Part shown: in pieces, positions 17,641 through 25,603 of the stretch | How positions within the stretch are numbered: position 1 is the stretch's first letter | Layout: every line of letters starts with the position of its first letter | Source of the DNA: an uncultured Methylobacillus sp. | GTDB lineage: Bacteria; Pseudomonadota; Gammaproteobacteria; Burkholderiales; Methylophilaceae | Reading direction: 5' to 3' | Length of the DNA stretch: 64,000 nt | NCBI GenBank assembly: GCA_903824575.1 | Contig: CAIJXJ010000170.1 | Location: 62,001 to 126,000 of the forward strand | Notes under the pieces: generated by a model | Database searches by the model: none | What the model saw: only the letters and a program-made list of their open reading frames with translations | Told to the model about the DNA's origin: nothing | Position numbers and translations under genes: made by a program

Positions 17641-18813
17641 CTAGAACAATTCAGGCTCCTGTGCGCCATCACTACCTCGCAGGGCGGCCTGAATCTTGTC
17701 GAACGTTTCGTCCGATTTTGAACTGGTTAACTCCAACAGGCTGATTATTTTTTCAACGGACGCATACATGGCTTTGCTGATGCTCACTTCCTGATCGCGA
17801 CTGGTACCCAGCCAGGCATAGGTTTTCTCGACCTGATCCACCAATTCCTGCAACAACAACCGGGTATCTATCTGCGTGCTTTGCCCCAGCTTGCGTAAAA
17901 ACTCCGTTTCGAAAAAAGCCGTACTCATGGCCACCTGAAGCTGTTCTGCCATAGCACTGGAGGCCTGCCGTATAGCGACGTTGCCACACAGGGTGTCCGT
18001 CATTTCGGCAAGAATGGTGATATTGTCCCTAATACGACCCGTCTTTTCCGACTCGTCCAGAGGCATGTTACTCACGATCACCGAGACATGATCATAATTC
18101 ACCACCAGTTTCTGCTTGAACTGGAATATCCGCCCCATGCTGGACGCCTGCTCCAGAACGGAAGCTTCAATTGCGCTGGCTGTCCCATGGGACGCCAGAA
18201 TCGTGACCTCATCATTGGCACGGATCAGCAGACTGCTCTCCAAGCCAAAATCACTGATTGCTGCCAGCAATTGCCGCCCCAATTCCGTTGACGTATTACA
18301 GGCCAGGCTGGCCTGCATGAATTTTTGCAATACACCGCTCTCACCCACGGCCGACAGAAAATTCATCGCCATGCTATGAAGCGAATCTTTTTCGCTTTTC
18401 AACTGATGCTGTGAGTTTTTTCGCATGATGGCGAGCGACACCTTGCGCAGCAATATTTCTTTAGCCACTGGCTTGGTGATGATGTCATCGCCACCTGAGT
18501 CGAAAGCAATCAAATGCTCGTCCAATGACTCATTAGAGGTGGCAAAGATGATCGGGATATCGGTAAACTCGCGTAATCTACGGCAAGTTTCATAGCCGTC
18601 CATGTCAGGCATGACGACATCCAGCAACACGAGATCTGGCAAGCGCTCACGGCAAATTTCCAACGCCTGCAAGCCGGAACTGGCTGTCTCAACATCGAAC
18701 CGGGTTGAAAGTGCGCTGCGATGTATGGTGCGCGTCACGCTATCATCATCCACAACCAGCACCCTTCCTGTCACATCAGGCACACTATCCATGTTTGAAA
18801 AATCAACTTCCAC
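17641..18813 (-). CDS. Response regulator with unrecognised C-terminal region
   Basis: A GTG at 18813 with AGGAGG six bases upstream is the best start (390 residues); ATG codons at 18852 and 18792 are alternatives. The N-terminal receiver domain is complete: acidic DDD pocket, phosphoacceptor Asp in LVLLDVVMPDMDG, Thr/Ser in FATSNE, and Lys in ITKPV. The following 250 residues contain no DNA-binding, GGDEF, EAL or kinase motifs that I can see. Parts look GAF-like followed by helical segments. It may act by protein-protein contact. No histidine kinase gene is adjacent. Confidence 0.75.
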   Translation of the reverse strand: MEVDFSNMDSVPDVTGRVLVVDDDSVTRTIHRSALSTRFDVETASSGLQALEICRERLPDLVLLDVVMPDMDGYETCRRLREFTDIPIIFATSNESLDEHLIAFDSGGDDIITKPVAKEILLRKVSLAIMRKNSQHQLKSEKDSLHSMAMNFLSAVGESGVLQKFMQASLACNTSTELGRQLLAAISDFGLESSLLIRANDEVTILASHGTASAIEASVLEQASSMGRIFQFKQKLVVNYDHVSVIVSNMPLDESEKTGRIRDNITILAEMTDTLCGNVAIRQASSAMAEQLQVAMSTAFFETEFLRKLGQSTQIDTRLLLQELVDQVEKTYAWLGTSRDQEVSISKAMYASVEKIISLLELTSSKSDETFDKIQAALRGSDGAQEPELF

Positions 18814-18972
18814 TTCCTGCCTCCTGCAATTTATATCCAATTCAGTAACCAATGGCTACTCCAGTTGTGCCAGGACGGCCAACTGGAACGATCCATTCAC
18901 GTTTCTAATCAGTCAGTAACATACTCCCAACCATGCAAACCTGCCAGATCATCACCAGATCATCAACCACGT

Positions 18973-20214
18973 TCAGGCAGGCAGATTGTATTTTGACTCA
19001 ACGCTGTCGGGCACAACCACCTCCTCCAGCACAGAACAGATGCGTTCGAAATCCTGATTCCGCAACCACGGGCTGTTCGTGATGATGAACATGCGAGCCG
19101 CAAAATCACGCGCATTCGGTACCTCCGCAGTCTGAAACAAGGCCGACAAATAGGGGTAGTCCGGCAAGGCATGGATAAACAGCCGTCCGACGCCAAGACC
19201 CGCCTGCCACAAGCTTGCGAGCACATGATCTCTGGCCGCTTGCGATGGCATCAACATCATGAAGAAGGGCCAGGTGCCGGTGCCGCCCGGCGCATCACGC
19301 ATCAGGGTGACGCCGGGTATTGCGGCCAGTCGAATTTTTCGCGCCTCTGCCTGCCGAGCGGTCTGCTCCAGAAAATCAGGCAGGCGTTGTAGCGCCCGCG
19401 CACCTATAGCCTTGCGCCAGGCACCCACCCGGTGCAAAGGAATATTCGCACTACAATCGTCGCCGACCGCCTCGATCAACTGGCCTTTTTTCAGTCTTCG
19501 TCGTAAAGACATGCCAAAGGCCAGGCCCATCCCGGAGGGACGATATAAGCCCAGATAGCCGGCCAACTCCAGCATACGGCGCAGTTCCCATCGCGTGCTG
19601 AAGGGAGCAATTCCAGCGCTCGTCGCGCGCAACTGTCGGCGCAGCTCATCCTGGCCTGCCACCAGAACGCCACCGCCGAAGATGGTCAACCCCTTGCCAA
19701 CGCCGAGGCTGTAGAAGCCGATGTCGCCGAAGCCACCCACCGGGCGACCCTGCCACGTCGCACCCAGGGATTGCGCCGCATCCTCGATGACATAAGCCCC
19801 TCGGCCCCTGACAATGCCTGCCGTGACCTCGAGTTCGGCCACGCGGCCGCCAAGATGGGTGATGAGGACAGCCAGGGTATCCGCATTACAGACCGCAGCA
19901 AGGGAGTCTGGGCAGAGATCGAAGTGATCAGGTCGGGTATCGCATAGCACCGGCGTCAAGCCGCAATAGGCGACTGCAAGCGCCACCAGAGGACAGGTAT
20001 AGGCTGGAATGACGACGGAACGGCGAGGGCTAAGCTGCTTGAGTGTGGTCAGCGCAACGACGAGGGCCGCCGTGCCGGAACACTCGATCTGCACCTCAGG
20101 TTGATGCAGATAGGCTGCAAGCCCAAGTTCCAACGACCCGCCGCGCGGCAAAAAATCCCGCCATGACATCGGCAACCCGGCCGTGGGAGGCACCTCCCAC
20201 AGGCGTTCAGCCAT
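18973..20214 (-). CDS. DegT/DnrJ/EryC1/StrS-type PLP-dependent aminotransferase
   Basis: The 413-residue protein has the fold-type I pattern of this family: a CSGTAA phosphate-binding turn near residue 45, the VIPAYTCP strand near residue 68, Asp145 in VIEDAAQSLGA that contacts the PLP ring nitrogen, and Lys174 in GVGKGLTIFGGG as the Schiff-base lysine. Such enzymes usually transfer an amino group to a keto-sugar or related substrate. It is the last gene of the ACP/ketosynthase operon and overlaps the upstream EamA gene by 8 bases. That context suggests an amino group is installed on an acyl-derived or sugar headgroup; the substrate is unknown. Confidence 0.85.
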   Translation of the reverse strand: MAERLWEVPPTAGLPMSWRDFLPRGGSLELGLAAYLHQPEVQIECSGTAALVVALTTLKQLSPRRSVVIPAYTCPLVALAVAYCGLTPVLCDTRPDHFDLCPDSLAAVCNADTLAVLITHLGGRVAELEVTAGIVRGRGAYVIEDAAQSLGATWQGRPVGGFGDIGFYSLGVGKGLTIFGGGVLVAGQDELRRQLRATSAGIAPFSTRWELRRMLELAGYLGLYRPSGMGLAFGMSLRRRLKKGQLIEAVGDDCSANIPLHRVGAWRKAIGARALQRLPDFLEQTARQAEARKIRLAAIPGVTLMRDAPGGTGTWPFFMMLMPSQAARDHVLASLWQAGLGVGRLFIHALPDYPYLSALFQTAEVPNARDFAARMFIITNSPWLRNQDFERICSVLEEVVVPDSVESKYNLPA

Positions 20215-20593
20215 GCGAAGCCCTGGCCTCGCTCAGGCTCAAAAACACGATACCAACGATGATGCAGAGCGCACCTGCTACCTGCATCAGGCTGAAGTGC
20301 TCTCCGAAATAAACGACAGAGATGAACAACACGGCGACCACGCCAAGATGTGAGGCGGCGAAAGCCGGTCCTATGGGTGCATGCTTGAGCAGCGTCATCC
20401 AAGCGATGAACGCACCGAAATAACCTGCCACTGCCCCGTACACCCAGGGATTATGCGCCACCGCCAGCACCCAATCGAGGTTCATGACAAATGCACCAGC
20501 GTGGGATGAAGCCAGTTTGATCGAAACCTGAGTCAGCGTATCGAACAGCATCAGCACACCAAAACCAATCGCGTAAAAATAGAGTTTCTTCAC
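20207..20593 (-). CDS. Four-helix EamA/SMR-type membrane transporter, second of pair
   Basis: The 128-residue protein has four predicted transmembrane helices and ends with a short charged tail. It is half the size of a full EamA/DMT transporter, like EmrE or ArnE/ArnF. The start overlaps the stop of the first pair member (ATGA). Such pairs commonly work as heterodimers. ArnE/ArnF flip undecaprenyl-linked aminoarabinose, which is the closest functional analogy I can offer. Confidence 0.8.
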   Translation of the reverse strand: MKKLYFYAIGFGVLMLFDTLTQVSIKLASSHAGAFVMNLDWVLAVAHNPWVYGAVAGYFGAFIAWMTLLKHAPIGPAFAASHLGVVAVLFISVVYFGEHFSLMQVAGALCIIVGIVFLSLSEARASHG

Positions 20594-20946
20594 GCAAAGC
20601 CTCCCACCAACCCCACCCCCAGGGTGATGAGCAACATCCCAAGGATGCGCATGGGGTCAAGTAACTCATGGAAAACCAGCCGACCGGCGACCATGATGGA
20701 GACCATGTTGATGGCCCCAAGCAACACACCGGTCGAAAGCGGAAGCATGGACAGCAACACCAGCCACAAGGCGAATTCCAGACAAAAACATAAGATGCCG
20801 ATCCAGATCGGCATCGAAGACAACATCATCTTCCAGCGATGCCACTCATTTTCATGCTCGATGATGGCGGCATGCTTGAAAGCCATGTGGCCAGTCGTGT
20901 CCACGATGATATTCAGCACCCAGACAAGAATGGCGAGATTGGACAA
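20590..20946 (-). CDS. Four-helix EamA/SMR-type membrane transporter, first of pair
   Basis: The 118-residue protein has four predicted helices with a charged loop (HENEWHRWK) after the first. A GHMAFKHAA segment in helix 1 resembles the conserved region of small multidrug resistance-like proteins, but the classic EmrE Glu14 is not clearly present. It follows the ketosynthase by 16 bases and overlaps its partner by 4 bases. A lipid or metabolite flippase role is inferred from context. Confidence 0.8.
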   Translation of the reverse strand: MSNLAILVWVLNIIVDTTGHMAFKHAAIIEHENEWHRWKMMLSSMPIWIGILCFCLEFALWLVLLSMLPLSTGVLLGAINMVSIMVAGRLVFHELLDPMRILGMLLITLGVGLVGGFA

Positions 20947-20962
20947 GAAAATCGCCTGGGCG

Positions 20963-22189
20963 TCAGACCTTGCGTGCGATCAATACGCCGCTGGTACCGC
21001 CAAAGGCAAACGAATTGGACATCACGGTATGTACCCTGACATCACGACGACCGAAATTCGGGATGTAATCGAGGTCACATTCCGGGTCTGGCACGGCCAG
21101 ATGCGCGGTCGGTGGCAGGGACTGCTGCTCGATCGCCATCATGCAGGCGACGAACTCAACAGCACCGGAGGCGCCCATCAGATGCCCTGTCATGGACTTG
21201 GTCGAACTGACCGGAACGCCAGTGCCGCACACTTGTCTGATGGCGGCGGACTCGGTAACATCATTCAACTTGGTACCGGTACCGTGGGCATTGATGTAAT
21301 CGAGCTGATCCGGCGTGATGCCGGCTTCAGTCAAGGCACGGGTGATGGCGCGGGCCTGACCATCAACGGATGGCTGGGTGATATGGGTGGAGTCTGAACT
21401 GCTGCCATAGCCGATGATCTCAGCGTAAATATGCGCGCCCCGCGCCACGGCGCGGTCCATGTCTTCCAGCACCACCATGCCGGCGCCCTCGCCTAACACC
21501 AGTCCGCTGCGGTTGGCAGAAAACGGCTTGCAGGAGGCGGACGGATCGTTCTTGTCTTCATCCGCCAGGGTACGCAACGCTTCCCAAGCCTTGATGGTAC
21601 CGAAAGTCAGCAACGCTTCACTGCCCCCGGCCAGCATGACATCGGTATAACCATGACGAATCTGTCGAACGGCCTCGCCGATGGCAACGGCCGATGAGGC
21701 GCAAGCGGTGCAATAGGTGAGCCCTGGCCCGGTAATGCCGAGTTCCAGGGCAACCTGAGAACCGGCGGCGTTATTCATCGCCATCAACACGGTAAACGGC
21801 TTCAGCCGGCTGGCCTGGTCACGATACAGGCGCACATAACCTTCCTCAATCGAGGCAGCGCCGCCCATGCCGGTGCCGAGGTGAACGCCGATACGCTCGC
21901 GGTCCTCGGTTTCCAGATCGATGCCGGCATCACGAATCGCCTGCTGACTCGCCACCACGGCAAATTGCGTAACGCGATCCATGGTCGCGGCCTTGTTCTT
22001 GACGAAATGCGCGAGCGGATCGAAGTCTTCGACCCAGCCGGCGAGTTGCGCATCAACCTTGTCGATGAATTCGACCTGCATGCGGCGAATGCCGGAACGG
22101 CCAGCCATCAGTGAAGAGAAAAAAGTCTCGGCATCATTGCCCACCGGCGAGATGACGCCAAGTCCGGTTACTACGACACGTCTCTGCAT
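20963..22189 (-). CDS. FabF-like beta-ketoacyl-ACP synthase
   Basis: The 408-residue enzyme has the complete KAS II catalytic set: nucleophile Cys163 (in TACASS), His302 (in AHGTGTKLND), His336 (in GHLMGA) and Lys331. It therefore should perform decarboxylative condensation on an ACP-bound acyl chain. Its start overlaps the stop of a dedicated ACP gene (TAATG), and no ketoreductase, dehydratase or malonyl transferase gene is nearby. It is thus not the housekeeping fabF locus, which normally follows fabD-fabG-acpP. The likely role is one chain extension step in a special lipid or ketone pathway. Confidence 0.92.
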   Translation of the reverse strand: MQRRVVVTGLGVISPVGNDAETFFSSLMAGRSGIRRMQVEFIDKVDAQLAGWVEDFDPLAHFVKNKAATMDRVTQFAVVASQQAIRDAGIDLETEDRERIGVHLGTGMGGAASIEEGYVRLYRDQASRLKPFTVLMAMNNAAGSQVALELGITGPGLTYCTACASSAVAIGEAVRQIRHGYTDVMLAGGSEALLTFGTIKAWEALRTLADEDKNDPSASCKPFSANRSGLVLGEGAGMVVLEDMDRAVARGAHIYAEIIGYGSSSDSTHITQPSVDGQARAITRALTEAGITPDQLDYINAHGTGTKLNDVTESAAIRQVCGTGVPVSSTKSMTGHLMGASGAVEFVACMMAIEQQSLPPTAHLAVPDPECDLDYIPNFGRRDVRVHTVMSNSFAFGGTSGVLIARKV

Positions 22190-22428
22190 TATTTGGCTTG
22201 TTCCGCGCGCAGACGATCAATCAGGTTCACCACATCCTGCACCGTCTTGATGTCCACTTCATCGTTGGGCACCTTGATGTCGAATTTTTCTTCCGCTTCA
22301 AAGATGATGTCGAAAGTATCCAGGGAATCGATTTCAAGCGACTCAAAAGTCGCATCCAGCGTGATCTCGCTGGCAGCTTTGTCGAATTTTTTGGCGATAA
22401 TATCGCGCAGGGTTTCAAAAGTATCCAA
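22189..22428 (-). CDS. Acyl carrier protein
   Basis: The 79-residue acidic protein has the phosphopantetheine attachment site Ser35 in the EIDSLDTFD motif and the four-helix ACP pattern. The ending (LIDRLRAEQAK) is usual. It is placed between the hydrolase and the ketosynthase gene and probably serves the pathway of this operon rather than general fatty acid synthesis. Confidence 0.95.
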   Translation of the reverse strand: MDTFETLRDIIAKKFDKAASEITLDATFESLEIDSLDTFDIIFEAEEKFDIKVPNDEVDIKTVQDVVNLIDRLRAEQAK

Positions 22429-22437
22429 AACAGTCTC

Positions 22438-23298
22438 CTATGCCGGCAACACGTGATGTGCCGAACATTTCTTGAAAAATTCCGCCATGCGGCGAGCGAC
22501 ATCGTCGCGCCGCTTGTCGAGGGTCAGCACATGATACGTATCATCGACGAAAAATGTTTCAATTTTTCGCGAGGCTATCGTTTTCTCCACAAAATGCGCA
22601 TTCTTGAGGCTGGCGGTGTCGTCTTCCGTCGAATGCACGATCAGGGTAGGCACGTGCACATGCGGCAGGGCCCGCTTCGCCACCTTGATCAAACGCGTAC
22701 TCTCATAGATGGTGACGCCGGAGGTACGGAAGATGCCAACAGTTTCCGTCGCCAGGGCGTCACGATTCTGCAACACGGCATGCACCATGGCACGGGTGCG
22801 TTCGCACTTGATGCCGTAGGGCGGGGTCTCGTCCCAACTGAGGAAAAACCGCAACGGACTATGCAGCACGATGGGCAGGATGATTTTCCGTTTCCAGCGC
22901 GGCATGTTCCAGCCATCGTAGAAGAAGGTGGTGGAGAGCAAGCCGATGCCATCGACGCGCGAACCCTTTTCGCGCGCCAGCAACAAGGCAATCAACGCCC
23001 CCATCGACAGGCCCGCCACGTACACCCGGCCATGCTTGGCCTTGAGAGCCTCGAAGGAATCACTGATGCCGCCATACCAGTCCTGCCATCTGGACTGGCG
23101 CAAATCCAGGGCTGAGCCACAATGCCCGGCCAGGGCCGGACACATGACGGAGAAACCCTGCTTGAGCAAACGCTTGGCGATCGGCTTCATCTCGGCAGGT
23201 GTGCCGGTCAGGCCATGGATCAGCAGTACGGCATCTGCTCCGGCTTCATCGTAATAACCGGTGTTGCCGAGACAGTCCTCAATCGATCGCGTCATCAA
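22438..23298 (-). CDS. Alpha/beta hydrolase, carboxylesterase/monoacylglycerol lipase-like
   Basis: The 286-residue protein shows the oxyanion strand VLLIHGLTGTP, the nucleophile elbow GLSMGA with Ser98, an acid in HSTEDD and a catalytic His in DDTYHVLTLDKRRDDV. This resembles YvaK-type carboxylesterases and monoacylglycerol lipases. It could be a thioesterase that releases the product from the ACP, or an ester hydrolase acting on a lipid. The gene lies 6 bases after the aminotransferase gene and 9 bases before the ACP gene, which supports shared translation. Confidence 0.88.
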   Translation of the reverse strand: MMTRSIEDCLGNTGYYDEAGADAVLLIHGLTGTPAEMKPIAKRLLKQGFSVMCPALAGHCGSALDLRQSRWQDWYGGISDSFEALKAKHGRVYVAGLSMGALIALLLAREKGSRVDGIGLLSTTFFYDGWNMPRWKRKIILPIVLHSPLRFFLSWDETPPYGIKCERTRAMVHAVLQNRDALATETVGIFRTSGVTIYESTRLIKVAKRALPHVHVPTLIVHSTEDDTASLKNAHFVEKTIASRKIETFFVDDTYHVLTLDKRRDDVARRMAEFFKKCSAHHVLPA

Positions 23299-23304
23299 TG
23301 CAGC

Positions 23305-24678
23305 TTACTCGGCGCCGTTGCGACGCAGTAACATCTCAAACAGATGGATGCCTAGGTCGATTTCTTCCTCTGAAATTAACAGCGAAGGGGCCAGCGTAAT
23401 AACGTTCTTCTCATAGCCACCAATATCCAGCACCAGGCCGTATTTCTTGTCACCAACCAGAAGGTCGCCCTTCAGGCCTTCGTTGAACATGCGATCTGCC
23501 AGCGACCGACTGGCGGTGAAGCCATCCGGCTGACACAATTCGATGCGCAGTGCCAACCCCAGGCCACTGACGTCCCCGATCACCTTCCAGCGCGACTTCA
23601 ATTCATGCAAGCGCTTCAGGAAATAGGCGCCGCGCGCCAGCACTTCCGGCTCGAAGCTTGGCTCCTGCGTCATCTTCAAGACTTCCAGCGCAACGGAGGT
23701 GCCGAGCGGATTGGAGGCGAAGGTCGAATGGGTGGATCCCGGCGGGAATTTTTCCGGAGAGATCAGTTCCTCGCGTGCCCAGATGCCAGACAAGGGGTTC
23801 AGGCCATTGGTGATGGCCTTGCCGAATACAAAGATGTCCGGAACGATGCCGAAGTTTTCCCACGACCACAGTTTTCCCGTGCGGTACACGCCCATCTGGA
23901 TCTCGTCCGCCACCAGCAGCACCTTACGCTTCTTCAGGGACTCCTGCAGCTTGGCCATGTAGCCCTCGGGCGGGATAATGTAACCGCCAGTGCCCTGCAT
24001 CGGCTCGATGTAGAAGGCGCCGAACTCACATTCTTTCGCCTTCTCGTCCCACACCGACTGGTATTCGGTGTCGAACAGCTTTTCAAATTCCTTGTGGCAA
24101 TAGGTGTTGCAAGTTTCCACCTTCATGTCGTACGGGCAGCGGAAGCAATAAGGATAAGGCACGAAATGCGCACGATCGGCAAAATTTCCGAAGCGGCGGC
24201 GATAGCGGAAGCTGGACGTGATGGCGGATGCACCCAGGGTGCGACCGTGGTAGCCGCCCATGAAGGCGAACTGGTGAGTCTTGCCGGTATGATTGCGCAC
24301 GACTTTAAGCGAATCTTCCACCGCCTGTGCGCCGCCAACGTTGAAATGCACGCGGCCCTTGACGCCATGCTTTTCTTCCATGTATTTGCAAATGATCTCG
24401 GCCAGGTCGACCTTTTCCTTGTGCAGGTACTGGCTGGCCAGTTGCGGTAGCGTATCGATCTGCTTGTGCAACACGTCGCTAATGCGCTTGTTCTTGTAGC
24501 CGAAGTTGACTGCCGAGTACCACATCTGCCAGTCGAGATACGGCGTATTGTGTTCGTCAAACAGGAAGCTGCCTTCGCAGCCCTCGAACACCTTGGGGGG
24601 GTCCGCGTAATTAACGGTATCGCCATGCGAGCAATACTTGTTGTTCTTGTCGAGAATCTCGATGATCTTCTTATCCAT
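23305..24678 (-). CDS. Class III (ornithine/4-aminobutyrate-type) PLP-dependent aminotransferase
   Basis: The 457-residue protein has the class III fold pattern: GGYHGRTLGA near residue 141, the PLP-contacting Asp258 in VADEIQMG and the Schiff-base Lys287 in VFGKAITNGL. A four-cysteine segment (Cys178, 181, 190 and 194, in CFRC and CNTYC) resembles a PYCYRCPFG-type element found in several members of the subfamily. Members transfer the omega amino group of diamines or amino acids. In this operon it could supply an amino aldehyde or amine building block. The substrate is not predictable here. Confidence 0.88.
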   Translation of the reverse strand: MDKKIIEILDKNNKYCSHGDTVNYADPPKVFEGCEGSFLFDEHNTPYLDWQMWYSAVNFGYKNKRISDVLHKQIDTLPQLASQYLHKEKVDLAEIICKYMEEKHGVKGRVHFNVGGAQAVEDSLKVVRNHTGKTHQFAFMGGYHGRTLGASAITSSFRYRRRFGNFADRAHFVPYPYCFRCPYDMKVETCNTYCHKEFEKLFDTEYQSVWDEKAKECEFGAFYIEPMQGTGGYIIPPEGYMAKLQESLKKRKVLLVADEIQMGVYRTGKLWSWENFGIVPDIFVFGKAITNGLNPLSGIWAREELISPEKFPPGSTHSTFASNPLGTSVALEVLKMTQEPSFEPEVLARGAYFLKRLHELKSRWKVIGDVSGLGLALRIELCQPDGFTASRSLADRMFNEGLKGDLLVGDKKYGLVLDIGGYEKNVITLAPSLLISEEEIDLGIHLFEMLLRRNGAE

Positions 24679-24738
24679 GTGTAAACACTCTCAAATAACG
24701 GAATTTTAAGGATGGGGCACCGTGGCCAACCAAACACC

Positions 24739-24776
24739 GTTATTCCGGATAAGCACTAAGCGATTTCCGGAATAAC
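24739..24776 (-). promoter_or_regulatory. Perfect 11-base inverted repeat between the HAD and aminotransferase genes
   Basis: GTTATTCCGGA (24739-24749) and TCCGGAATAAC (24766-24776) are exact complements with a 16-base spacer, inside a 124-base gap. No U-tract follows on the minus strand, so it is not a simple terminator. It may be an operator, a processing hairpin or an attenuator that sets the ratio of the phosphatase to the downstream genes. Confidence 0.6.
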
Positions 24777-24802
24777 AAATTTCATCAGATTTGCTGGTTT
24801 CT

Positions 24803-25471
24803 TCAGGCAGACTGCGCAACGCGACGCTGTGGCGCTTCTTGTGGCCATGACTTGACGCGGGTCAGCACGTCGGCGAAGGTCTGAAATTTGATGTGAGCGA
24901 TGTCGTTTTCTTCGCAATACTTGATCAACGAGCCCTTGGCGAACACGATGTCGGCCTCTTTCGCCAGGCACGCGTCCGACTTGCCGTCACCGATCAGGAT
25001 CACCGGCTTGTTGCCGCCGGACAGATCGCGCGCCACTGCACACTTGCAAACGCCGTTACCGGCTTTGCAGGTCGGGCTCTTGTGCGGCCAGGAAATATCG
25101 ATGCCATTGGGCACAAAATGCAGCTTGTTGGCATACACCGGCAATTCCGGCAGTGCGGCATTCTTCATGGCGACCTTGATGGCATGGTCCAGACCGTCAC
25201 TGACGATGGCAACCTTGGAAAACTTGCTGACATGCTGGTAGAACGGCAGGAAAGTAGCGTCGAGCTGAATGCTGCGGAAAAACTTTTCCAGCGTCACGTG
25301 ATCGGATTTAACCATGCGCAATTGCTTCTGCATGCACTGTACGGCCGTGATCTGGCCATCCAGCCACTCCTGCTCCACGGCCTCCCATTCCGGTCCGGCA
25401 AAACGCTCCAGCATCGCATCCACGGTATCCCTGACGGACAATGTGCCATCGAAATCAACGACAAACAGCAT
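24803..25471 (-). CDS. HAD-IB family phosphatase (MtnX/SerB-like)
   Basis: The 222-residue protein starts with the HAD motif I, VVDFDGTLS (nucleophile Asp6, acid Asp8). Motif II is SDG, and motifs III/IV are in LIGDGKSDACLAKEADIVFA. The middle region carries CKAGNGVCKCA, a Cys-rich cap loop seen in MtnX-like members. It should dephosphorylate a small phosphate ester such as a phosphoserine-like or phosphorylated amine. It is first in the minus-strand operon and diverges from the ABC exporter genes. Confidence 0.85.
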   Translation of the reverse strand: MLFVVDFDGTLSVRDTVDAMLERFAGPEWEAVEQEWLDGQITAVQCMQKQLRMVKSDHVTLEKFFRSIQLDATFLPFYQHVSKFSKVAIVSDGLDHAIKVAMKNAALPELPVYANKLHFVPNGIDISWPHKSPTCKAGNGVCKCAVARDLSGGNKPVILIGDGKSDACLAKEADIVFAKGSLIKYCEENDIAHIKFQTFADVLTRVKSWPQEAPQRRVAQSA

Positions 25472-25558
25472 GCTTAACCCCCACCATTGGCTTTAAAGTA
25501 ACATTGAAGATAACACCGAAGACTTACAAATCACTTACAATGACTGTTATTCGAATAT

Positions 25559-25577
25559 AGCCCCTCAGATAGGGGCT
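25559..25577. promoter_or_regulatory. Stem-loop in the shared divergent intergenic region
   Basis: AGCCCCT (25559-25565) and AGGGGCT (25571-25577) pair perfectly around CAGAT. The site lies between the divergent HAD phosphatase and ABC permease genes, so it could be an operator acting on both or a leader hairpin of the permease transcript. Confidence 0.5.
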
Positions 25578-25603
25578 GAAATTTAGATCATTTACGCGCA
25601 TCC

